From: Actinomycetota bacterium
GTDB lineage: Bacteria > Actinomycetota > Actinomycetes > Nanopelagicales > Nanopelagicaceae
DNA: 20,663 bases
NCBI GenBank assembly: GCA_016870855.1
Contig: VGAF01000013.1
Coordinates: 1 to 20,663, forward strand
Direction of reading: 5' to 3'
Made by a program: the position numbers and the translations under genes. Under the pieces are notes generated by a model that was not told where the DNA came from, made no database searches, and saw only the letters and a list, made by a program, of their open reading frames with translations. Within the stretch, counting starts at the first letter, position 1. Each line of letters starts with the position of its first letter. This document shows, piece after piece, positions 13,865 to 20,663 of this stretch.

Positions 13865-14749
13865 GTGAGCATGCCGCAACTACCTAAGGATTTTGGTAGA
13901 GCCTTTGATTTAAGTTCGCTCACAAAACCAAAGCCAGCCCCTGGTGCGCCACAAGCAAATTATCTCTCCGCCACCGTTGAAAATTTCATGACTGATTTTG
14001 TACAGTCATCGAAAGAGTTGCCCGTCTTCTTAGTTGCATATACCGACCGCGCCCCAACAACGGTAGAACTCCGCGATTTACTCGCCAAGCTCGCAAGTGA
14101 AGATAAGGGGAGTTGGAAGTTCGGCGCCATTGATGTCGAAACCCAACCGCAATTGATTCAAGCTCTCCGAATAAAAAGCCTGCCGGCCGCAGTCGTCTTC
14201 ATCGATGAACAGATGTTGCCGCTTCCTGAAGTCCCAACTCGGGAGGACCAATTACGCGCTCTACTTGCGCAAGTTTTTAAGATCGCAAAAGAGCGAGGTA
14301 TGAAAGTAGAAGTACCGGAGATTCCAGAACCAAAGATGGAGCCAGAAGAGGCTGCCGCAATTTCGGCTTTAGAGAAGGGCGATTATTCCGGCGCCGCAAT
14401 GGCTTACCGGAATTGGCTACAGCGTCAACCAAATGAGCCAATGGCCAAACTTGGATTAGCTCAATGCGAATTAGCGCTACGAATCTCTACTCTGGATTTC
14501 GAACGCACCATTAAAAGTGCAAGTGAGAAACCTGATTCACTCCAAGATCAATTGATGGCAGCCGATGTTGAAGTGGCAACTGGTAGACATAAGAGTGGTT
14601 TTGAGCGGTTGTTGGGTGCGGTTCAAAGAATGTCAGGCGATGATAAAAATAGGGCGAAAGATCATCTCCTCTTGCTTTTCCAACTAGTAGATCCAAGCGA
14701 CCCAGATGTAATTAAATCCAGACAAGCACTCGCGAGCGCACTCTTCTGA
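13865..14749 (+). CDS. CnoX/YbbN-like protein: redox-inactive thioredoxin fold plus TPR
   Basis: This 294 aa cytoplasmic protein has a thioredoxin fold at about residues 33-140 (FLVAYTDRAPTT, FGAIDVETQPQLIQALRI, and SLPAAVVF with the cis-proline Pro107). Helical TPR-like repeats follow from about 160 to 270, and the end DPDVIKSRQALASALF resembles YbbN/CnoX C-termini. In E. coli this family is a chaperone-holdase partner. The site that would hold CxxC reads YTDRAPTT, with no cysteine; the only Cys of the protein is 201 in the TPR part, so disulfide chemistry is excluded. The start could be GTG 13865 or ATG 13871. The stop overlaps the MFS gene by one base (TGATG). Confidence 0.9.
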   Translation: MSMPQLPKDFGRAFDLSSLTKPKPAPGAPQANYLSATVENFMTDFVQSSKELPVFLVAYTDRAPTTVELRDLLAKLASEDKGSWKFGAIDVETQPQLIQALRIKSLPAAVVFIDEQMLPLPEVPTREDQLRALLAQVFKIAKERGMKVEVPEIPEPKMEPEEAAAISALEKGDYSGAAMAYRNWLQRQPNEPMAKLGLAQCELALRISTLDFERTIKSASEKPDSLQDQLMAADVEVATGRHKSGFERLLGAVQRMSGDDKNRAKDHLLLLFQLVDPSDPDVIKSRQALASALF

Positions 14750-15957
14750 TGGCCTCAGCTCCCGGTAGGCCCATTGAGGGGCGCGAAAAGCGCGACCTCC
14801 AGGCAATCTTCTTCCTCTTTGGCCTCGGCGTAATGTGCCTGGCGCCGCGTCTGCCAGATATAAAAGAGAATCTCGATGTCTCAACAACCATCTTTGGTTT
14901 AGTGAATATAAGTGGCTCGATGGGAGCGCTATGTGCGCATCTAACGATGGGCCATATCGTCCATCGACTCGGAGTCTTCAAAGTCTGCGTCACAAGCGCA
15001 GTAATGACCTATGTGACTATCGGAATCCTCATTGAACTCAAGAGCGCGCTTATATACACAATCGTCAACATTATCTGTGGCTTTGCCTGGGCTTCGTATC
15101 ACATCTCAATAAATGCCCAAGCGTTACATCGACAATCTGAGAGCGGAACACAAGTTATTCCAATGCTTCATGGACTTTGGACAGCGGGCGCAGTTGCAAC
15201 AGCCTTCATTGCGCTCTTGATCTCTTCAAATGTTTCGCTGAACTGGCATATCTATCCACTCATCTCCATCGTGCTCTTACTCAAGCTGCGGGCATTTAAT
15301 CGCTTAAAGCCAGTCCTCTTATCTGGAAATGAAGTTACCGAAGATGATGAAATCGTCACCTTTGGAAAGATGATGCGCTCGTTCTCAATTGATTGGGTAG
15401 TAAGCCTGGGGTTCCTATTCGCGCTATTGCTAGAAATGGCGATGGGGGATTGGGCAACTATTTTGGCGCGCCAAGAGTTTGGGGTATCAAAATCCCTTGC
15501 CGTTATTCCGTACTTCCTCTTTATGAGTTCTATGATTATTGGAAGATTGACTTACTCCAGAATTAAGGGCAATCGAAGCGATAAGGAAATGGTCCAGCCT
15601 TTTGTCGTGATGGGCGGAGTAATCTTCTTAACAAGCCTCTTCTTAAGTCTAGAGCTTAAAGAGACCAATCTTTATCTCGGCTACGCCATTTTCTGTATTG
15701 GCTCACTGCTCTGCGGTATCGGAATCTCATTTGTTGGTCCACTCTTCTTTAGCTATGCCTCAGCGCGCTCTGACAAACCGGGTGGAGTTGCGATCGCTGA
15801 GTTGGGCGCGGTAAACCAGGTTCTAACCTTGGGAGCGCGCTCAATCATCTCGGTCGTTGCCGGAATCGCATCACTACCAATCGCGCTGATAATTCCTGGA
15901 GTGGCGTTGATTCTTGTTGCCTTCTTTGTAGCGGCCGCTAGCCAGCCTAAAAAGTAA
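14749..15957 (+). CDS. Major facilitator superfamily transporter (YbjJ/FucP-like)
   Basis: This 402 aa inner-membrane protein has about 12 hydrophobic segments in two halves, separated by a charged loop near residues 190-210 (SGNEVTEDDEIVTFGKMM). The first half carries the MFS-type pattern: APRLPDIKENLDVSTTIFGL after helix 1, then a GHIVHRLG loop between helices 2 and 3. This is the arrangement of YbjJ/FucP-like members. The substrate is unknown; sugars or small organic compounds are typical of relatives. The first 15 residues are polar and cytoplasmic. It is translationally coupled to the CnoX-like gene through TGATG. Its stop codon directly abuts the stop of glgB on the other strand. Confidence 0.9.
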   Translation: MASAPGRPIEGREKRDLQAIFFLFGLGVMCLAPRLPDIKENLDVSTTIFGLVNISGSMGALCAHLTMGHIVHRLGVFKVCVTSAVMTYVTIGILIELKSALIYTIVNIICGFAWASYHISINAQALHRQSESGTQVIPMLHGLWTAGAVATAFIALLISSNVSLNWHIYPLISIVLLLKLRAFNRLKPVLLSGNEVTEDDEIVTFGKMMRSFSIDWVVSLGFLFALLLEMAMGDWATILARQEFGVSKSLAVIPYFLFMSSMIIGRLTYSRIKGNRSDKEMVQPFVVMGGVIFLTSLFLSLELKETNLYLGYAIFCIGSLLCGIGISFVGPLFFSYASARSDKPGGVAIAELGAVNQVLTLGARSIISVVAGIASLPIALIIPGVALILVAFFVAAASQPKK

Positions 15958-15970
15958 CTATTTTTTTAGG
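15946..15970. terminator. Candidate bidirectional terminator between the MFS gene and glgB
   Basis: CCTAAAAA (15946-15953) and TTTTTAGG (15963-15970) form a perfect 8 bp inverted repeat around a 9-base loop that includes both stop codons. On each strand the right arm carries a T run. The stem is AT-rich and weak, so termination efficiency is uncertain. Confidence 0.35.
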
Positions 15971-17901
15971 GTAAACCAGACTGTTCCAAGCGGTGGAATA
16001 CGGACCGTTGCTGAGAAATCAAAACCTTGGTCGGGCTTTGAACGGCATTTAACTCGCTCGTTCATAACTCCGGAGCCGCCATACTTGGTTGCATCAGTAT
16101 TTAGCAATTCAATCCATTCGCCAGCTACCGGCAAGGGAAGTGAATAGGACTCTTGCGGAACTGGTGAGAAATTTGTTACGGAAACTAGTGGAATTCCTTC
16201 ATCGCTCCACCGTACAAATGCCAAGGTATTTCCGGAAGCATCATCGCCGATCAACCATTGGAATCCTTCGGGGGAGATATCGCGCTGCCACAACGATTTA
16301 TTCTCGAGATAAAATTTATTTAAATCTGAGAGCAGGAGTTGTACGCCGCGATGCTCCTCATATTGAGTTAAGTGCCAATCCAATGATTGGGACTCACGCC
16401 ACTCATCATTTTGGGCGAACTCACAACCCATAAAGAGCAACTTCTTTCCAGGATGTGCCCACATGTAACCGTAGAGAGCTCGGAGCGTTGCAACTTTCTG
16501 CCATCTATCACCTGGGAATTTATTAACTAACGCACCCTTTCCATGCACCACTTCATCATGAGAGAGCGGTAATAAGAAGTTCTCGCTCCATGCATAGAGA
16601 ATTGAGAAAGTGATTTCGTTATGGTGATAGACGCGATGCACGGGTTCATGCTTTAGATACTGCAAAGTGTCATGCATCCAACCCATATTCCACTTAAAAC
16701 CAAAACCTAAGCCATTATCGGAGGTTGGCTTTGTTACTCCGCCCCAAGCTGTTGATTCCTCAGCAATCATCATGATTCCCGGAAACTGCTTATAAGCGGT
16801 TGCGGTTGCTTCCTGCAAGAAACGGACTGCGGCCAAGTTCTCTCGGCCGCCATGCTCATTCGGCACCCAGTCACCCTCTTTACGTGAATAGTCGAGATAT
16901 AACATCGAGGCGACTGCATCTACTCGAAGACCATCGATATGGAATTCATCTAGCCAATAAAGCGCGCTTGCCACCAAGAAATTTCGTACTTCATTACGGC
17001 CAAAATTGAAGATATATGTGCCCCAATCAGGATGTTCACCTAACCGGGGATCCTCATGCTCATAAAGCGCAGTCCCATCAAATCTTCCCAGCGCCCACTC
17101 ATCTTTTGGAAAGTGCGCCGGAACCCAATCAAGAAGGATGCCGATTCCTTCGTTATGTAAGTGATCTACTAGGAAACGAAATTCATCTGGAGTTCCGAAG
17201 CGAGAAGTTGGCGCAAAGTAAGAGCTAACTTGATAACCCCACGATGGGCTATATGGATGCTCGGTGACTGGTAGGAATTCAACATGAGTAAATCCCATCT
17301 CCTTTACATATTTACCAAGCTCAATCGCTAATTCGCGGTAGTTAAGTCCAGGTCGCCAAGATCCCAGGTGGACTTCATAGATAGAGACTGGCGCGCGCCA
17401 AGGTTGATAACCAGCACGGCTATTGAGCCAAGCGCTATCGCTCCAAGTGAAATCTGATTCATTCACAATTGATGCAGTTGCTGGCGGAGTCTCAGTCTGG
17501 CGGGCAAGTGGATCGGCATGATCAACCCAGCGGCCATCTCGACCTTGAATTGCAAATTTATATTTAAGTCCTGGGCCAACATCTGGGATAAAAATTTCCC
17601 ATAGACCATTTGCGCCAAGTGGAATCATCGGATTGGTCTTGCGATCCCAGAAATTATGGTCACCAGTTAAACTCACCGATCTGGCATTTGGGGCCCAGAC
17701 TGAGAATGCAGTTCCAATCAGCGCACCATCTTTATCACGCCTTACATGAGCGCCAAGTGCGCTCCATAATTTTTCATGCCGACCTTCGGTAATTAGATAT
17801 AGATCCAATTCACCTAACGTGGAATGTGGATTTAGGTAGCCAGCAGGAGGTGATTGAAATCTAGGTTTTGCCCCAAAGAGGCGGCGAAGTACTTCAAGCA
17901 T
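15958..17901 (-). CDS. glgB: 1,4-alpha-glucan branching enzyme
   Basis: This 647 aa GH13 cytoplasmic enzyme cuts an alpha-1,4-glucan and re-attaches the piece by an alpha-1,6 bond. A short N-terminal segment (HSTLGELDLYLITEGRH, about 26-42) is followed by a CBM48 domain (about 60-140), the catalytic barrel (about 170-530) and the C-terminal beta domain. Catalytic residues are Asp328 in GLRVDAV, Glu381 in MIAEEST and Asp449 in LSHDEVVHG, with DWVPAHFP as region I. The extra N1 domain of about 100 aa found in E. coli GlgB is missing, as in short-form enzymes. I chose ATG 17901 over TTG 17904; it forms TGATG with the glgE stop. It finishes the glucan made by GlgE. Confidence 0.97.
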   Translation of the reverse strand: MLEVLRRLFGAKPRFQSPPAGYLNPHSTLGELDLYLITEGRHEKLWSALGAHVRRDKDGALIGTAFSVWAPNARSVSLTGDHNFWDRKTNPMIPLGANGLWEIFIPDVGPGLKYKFAIQGRDGRWVDHADPLARQTETPPATASIVNESDFTWSDSAWLNSRAGYQPWRAPVSIYEVHLGSWRPGLNYRELAIELGKYVKEMGFTHVEFLPVTEHPYSPSWGYQVSSYFAPTSRFGTPDEFRFLVDHLHNEGIGILLDWVPAHFPKDEWALGRFDGTALYEHEDPRLGEHPDWGTYIFNFGRNEVRNFLVASALYWLDEFHIDGLRVDAVASMLYLDYSRKEGDWVPNEHGGRENLAAVRFLQEATATAYKQFPGIMMIAEESTAWGGVTKPTSDNGLGFGFKWNMGWMHDTLQYLKHEPVHRVYHHNEITFSILYAWSENFLLPLSHDEVVHGKGALVNKFPGDRWQKVATLRALYGYMWAHPGKKLLFMGCEFAQNDEWRESQSLDWHLTQYEEHRGVQLLLSDLNKFYLENKSLWQRDISPEGFQWLIGDDASGNTLAFVRWSDEGIPLVSVTNFSPVPQESYSLPLPVAGEWIELLNTDATKYGGSGVMNERVKCRSKPDQGFDFSATVRIPPLGTVWFTLKK

Positions 17902-19646
17902 CAAAGCTTTACGCGACAGATATGCGCGACTTTTCCGATGGGCCGGGCTGGATCTAACTTCACATAAGTGTCTTTGCCCCAGCTATATGACTTGTTATCT
18001 AGGAGATCGAGAACATCAAAGCTCTCTTTACTTACCCCGAGCGCCCATAAATCCCAATGAATTGTGGTCTCCTGAGCGTGGAAGCCATCGAGATTGACTA
18101 CGACTAAAACTAAGTTATCGCCATCGCGCTTTGAGTAAGCAATAACTTGATCAGAATCAGTCGGGTGAAAGTGGAGGTTCCTTAATCTTTGTAGCGCGAC
18201 ATTCTTCCGGCGAATCTCATTTAGTTGTGTGATAAACGGAGCGAGCGTCACGCCTTTCTTAGCAGCGCCATCCCAATCCCGCACCTTGATCTCATACTTC
18301 TCGCTATCGCGATACTCCTCTTTACCTTCGGCAATCGGTAGATGTTCATAGAGTTCATAACCAGCGTACATTCCCCATGAAGGAGTCATAGTCGCTGCAA
18401 GAACTGCGCGGAGAGCAAAGACTGCGGGGTTACCACTTTGAAGGTGGAAGGGAAGAATGTCTGGGGTATTGACCCAAAAATTAGGTCTGAAGAATGCGCT
18501 TGTATGTTGCGAAACTTCCTGTCCGTACTCGGTTAACTCCTGTTTTGTTACCCTCCAAGTGAAGTAGGTATAAGACTGTTGGAATCCTACTTTGCCTAGG
18601 GCATGCATCATCGGAGGATTAGTAAAGGCTTCGGAAAGGAATACCGCATTCGGGTACTTCGAATTTACTTCTGCAATCAGCTCTTGCCAGAAGTGAACTG
18701 GTTTGGTGTGCGGATTATCAACGCGGAAGATTGAAATTCCCTTCTCAATCCAGAAAATTACAATCCTCAAAACCTCGTTAAACAAACCGGGATAATCATT
18801 ATCAAAGTTGATTGGGTAGATATCTTCATATTTCTTAGGTGGGTTCTCCGCATATGCGATCGAGCCATCAGGACGCTTTGTAAACCACTCGGGATTGCTC
18901 TTAACCCATGGATGATCCGGAGAACATTGCAGCGCTAAATCCAGCGCGACTTCAATATCGTTCTTCTTTGCTACCTTGAGGAATTCCTCGAAATCCTTCA
19001 TAGTTCCTAAATCAGGATTTATCGCATCATGGCCACCCGCGTTATTTCCGATACCCCATGGCACACCTGGATCAGTCGGACCGGCCACTAGAGAGTTGTT
19101 TCTGCCCTTCCGATGGGCATACCCAATTGGATGGATGGGCGGTATGTAGAGCACATCAAAGCCCATCGCCGCAACAGCGGGAATCCGCTTCGCAGCGCTC
19201 TTCAAGTCGCCGGGAGTGATACTTCCATCTGAATTCTTGATGGCACCTTCACTTCTTGGAAAGAATTCATACCAACTTCCAACAAGTGCGCGCTCTCGTT
19301 CCACTTTAATCGGGTAGCGATCGCTCTTAGAGAGAAGCGTCTTCTTAAAATCTCCGGGATTTTCTCCAGTTACTTCAATGAAGAAGCTCCAATTACCAAC
19401 TTTGTCAGGGGTAAGAAATGCCTCGTAGCGTGCGCTCTTCGACCAGATTTCGCGCATAGGAGCGCGTGTGACTTCTTTACCTTTGGGATCGACTAGGACT
19501 GCAAAGGCTTCAAAGGAGTCATGCCCCTCGCGGATGATGGTCGCGCCAATTGGCAACCGCTCATTTGGTATCGCTTTCGCGCCGATGAACTCGCCCCCGA
19601 AATAGGTAACAGGGGAGATATCAAGGATCGGAAAGCGACCGATCAT
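17901..19646 (-). CDS. glgE: Alpha-1,4-glucan:maltose-1-phosphate maltosyltransferase (compact form)
   Basis: This GH13_3 cytoplasmic enzyme adds maltosyl units from alpha-maltose 1-phosphate to growing alpha-1,4-glucan and releases phosphate. The N domain starts GRFPILDISPV and contains IREGHDSF (38-45). Then come LVGSWYEFFPRSEG (121-134), YIPPIHPIG (167-175), the nucleophile Asp310 in FRVDNPHTKP, the acid/base Glu339 in LSEAF and Asp395 in NTPDILPF, followed by the C domain. Length is 581 aa against about 660-700 in streptomycete and mycobacterial GlgE. The helical insert normally lying between the N domain and the WYEFFPRSEG motif is nearly gone (about residues 95-120 only). ATG 19646 overlaps the aceE stop by 4 bp (ATGA). 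Confidence 0.96.
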   Translation of the reverse strand: MIGRFPILDISPVTYFGGEFIGAKAIPNERLPIGATIIREGHDSFEAFAVLVDPKGKEVTRAPMREIWSKSARYEAFLTPDKVGNWSFFIEVTGENPGDFKKTLLSKSDRYPIKVERERALVGSWYEFFPRSEGAIKNSDGSITPGDLKSAAKRIPAVAAMGFDVLYIPPIHPIGYAHRKGRNNSLVAGPTDPGVPWGIGNNAGGHDAINPDLGTMKDFEEFLKVAKKNDIEVALDLALQCSPDHPWVKSNPEWFTKRPDGSIAYAENPPKKYEDIYPINFDNDYPGLFNEVLRIVIFWIEKGISIFRVDNPHTKPVHFWQELIAEVNSKYPNAVFLSEAFTNPPMMHALGKVGFQQSYTYFTWRVTKQELTEYGQEVSQHTSAFFRPNFWVNTPDILPFHLQSGNPAVFALRAVLAATMTPSWGMYAGYELYEHLPIAEGKEEYRDSEKYEIKVRDWDGAAKKGVTLAPFITQLNEIRRKNVALQRLRNLHFHPTDSDQVIAYSKRDGDNLVLVVVNLDGFHAQETTIHWDLWALGVSKESFDVLDLLDNKSYSWGKDTYVKLDPARPIGKVAHICRVKL

Positions 19647-20663
19647 CCCGTTCCTTCAGTATTTCCTGGATCTGCTGCAGTCACATCGTTAAGACGATAT
19701 TTCTCAACTGCTTCTTGAGCTTTACCAACCGACAATTTTCCTTCATTAGCAAGTTGCGCAAGCACTCCAACAGTTATTGATTCTGCATCAATCTTAAAGT
19801 GGCGACGGAGCGCGCCACGAGTATCGGAAAGTCCAAAGCCATCGGTGCCAAGTGAGGTGAAACCTTGTGGAACCCAAGGTGAGATCTGATCTTGAACTGT
19901 TCTCATAAAGTCGCTAACAGCTAGAACGCTACCTTCGTAGTCGGCAAGCTTTGTTGTTAGGTAAGCCTTCTTTTTATTCTTTGGATTTAGAAGATTATGG
20001 CGATCAACTTCAAGGCCATCACGTCGCAACTCATTCCAAGATGTAACGCTCCAAACATTTGCTTGGACGCCCCACTCATCGGCGAGCATTTTCTGTGCCT
20101 TGAGCGCCGCATTTACCGCAATACCGGAGGCCAAGATGTTTGCCCGTCGCTTCTTCTTGCCCTTCTTTGCGGAAGGGGAGTAGAGATAAATACCCTTTAA
20201 TAGTCCCTCGACATCAAGGTTCTTGGGGGCTTCTGGTTGCAAGTAAGGCTCGTTATAAACAGTTAAGTAGTAGAAGATGTTCTCGCTATTTTCGCCATAC
20301 ATCCTTCTAAGTCCATCTTTCATGATGTGACCAACTTCGAAGGCATACGCCGGGTCATAGGAAACCACCGCTGGATTTGTTGATGCTAGAAGTTGAGAAT
20401 GACCATCTTCATGTTGAAGGCCTTCGCCATTTAACGTGGTGCGTCCTGCGGTCGCTCCCATGACAAATCCGCGAGCCATCTGATCGGCGGCCGCCCAGAA
20501 CGCATCGCCGGTGCGCTGGAAGCCAAACATCGAGTAGAAGATATAAACCGGAATCATTGGTTCATCGTGGGTCGAATACGAAGTTCCCACTGCGGTAAAT
20601 GAAGCAGTTGATCCGGCCTCGTTGATGCCCTCATGGAGAATCACGCCTGTTGTTGATTCCTTG
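19643..20663 (-). CDS. aceE: Pyruvate dehydrogenase E1, homodimeric type, C-terminal part (partial)
   Basis: The frame runs off the window end; the last codons outside the GTG at 20644 already read in frame (KESTTG), so 20644 is not the start. About 339 residues of a normally 880-920 aa protein are present. Blocks typical of AceE are PVYIFYSMFGFQRTGD, GRTTLNGEGLQHEDGHS, SYDPAYAFEVGHIMKDGL, YYLTVYNEPY, ANVWSVTSWNELRRDG and LGTDGFGLSDTRGALRRHF. AceE decarboxylates pyruvate with thiamine diphosphate and passes the acetyl group to the E2 lipoyl arm. The cofactor-binding N-terminal half is outside. It is the upstream member of an overlapping series with glgE and glgB. Confidence 0.97.
   Translation of the reverse strand, partial: KESTTGVILHEGINEAGSTASFTAVGTSYSTHDEPMIPVYIFYSMFGFQRTGDAFWAAADQMARGFVMGATAGRTTLNGEGLQHEDGHSQLLASTNPAVVSYDPAYAFEVGHIMKDGLRRMYGENSENIFYYLTVYNEPYLQPEAPKNLDVEGLLKGIYLYSPSAKKGKKKRRANILASGIAVNAALKAQKMLADEWGVQANVWSVTSWNELRRDGLEVDRHNLLNPKNKKKAYLTTKLADYEGSVLAVSDFMRTVQDQISPWVPQGFTSLGTDGFGLSDTRGALRRHFKIDAESITVGVLAQLANEGKLSVGKAQEAVEKYRLNDVTAADPGNTEGTG

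Noticed and set aside
17902..17904. TTG 17904 as glgB start
   Set aside because: The adjacent ATG 17901 forms the TGATG junction seen elsewhere in the window and is the stronger codon.
20642..20644. GTG 20644 as the aceE start
   Set aside because: The frame is open to the window end, and several hundred N-terminal residues of the enzyme are missing; this is an internal valine.
1..20663. Mobile elements, CRISPR arrays, tRNA or rRNA genes, defence islands
   Set aside because: Nothing with transposase, integrase, repeat-spacer or cloverleaf character was seen; the window is almost wholly filled by housekeeping-type genes.

Overview
The window looks like a piece of a streamlined, planktonic-type actinobacterial chromosome. 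Gene content is actinobacterial: GlgE, a DUF4032 kinase-like protein, a small Cys/His protein beginning MSPRRN, a MurA with Asp in place of the active-site Cys, a homodimeric-type AceE, and the neighbourhood atp operon - murA - pduO-type adenosyltransferase. Base composition is roughly balanced rather than GC-rich, and coding density is extreme. No gap exceeds about 40 bp and many genes overlap by 1-4 bp. That combination suggests a freshwater acI/Nanopelagicales-like organism. This is inference; no search was run.

Layout. 1-5247 (+): the F1 part of the ATP synthase operon, atpF (3' end only), atpH, atpA, atpG, atpD, atpC, with a very short epsilon subunit. 5228-5983 (+): a secreted protein overlapping the end of atpC, with an N-terminal beta-rich region and a C-terminal segment that reads like a peptidase inhibitor I78 domain. 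5992-7335 (-): murA. 7364-7936 (+): ATP:cob(I)alamin adenosyltransferase. 7933-8795 (-): a two-gene unit of a secreted four-cysteine protein and a small membrane DUF2007-like protein. 8832-9164 (+): a small Cys/His protein. 9175-10680 (-): an aldehyde dehydrogenase, divergent from an alpha/beta hydrolase (10704-11417, +). 11421-12551 (-): an AI-2E family membrane protein, divergent from a DUF4032 kinase-like gene (12585-13835, +). 13865-15957 (+): a CnoX-like thioredoxin/TPR protein overlapping an MFS transporter. 15958-20663 (-): an apparent operon aceE (3' part) - glgE - glgB.

How the genes work together. The atp cluster encodes the catalytic head and stalk of ATP synthase. glgE and glgB are the last two steps of the GlgE route to branched alpha-glucan, and they are translationally coupled to the pyruvate dehydrogenase E1 gene. 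The central part holds mostly short, independently transcribed units arranged divergently or convergently. At eight starts there is an A-NNN-T hexamer (four fit TANNNT fully) exactly 6-7 nt before the start codon, the layout expected of leaderless transcripts.

No mobile element, CRISPR array, tRNA, rRNA or phage gene was seen. I found no clear multi-gene defence or otherwise novel system. The most unusual items are the putative I78-inhibitor fusion behind atpC, the compact GlgE, the aceE-glgE-glgB operon and the leaderless divergent promoters with overlapping -10 elements.
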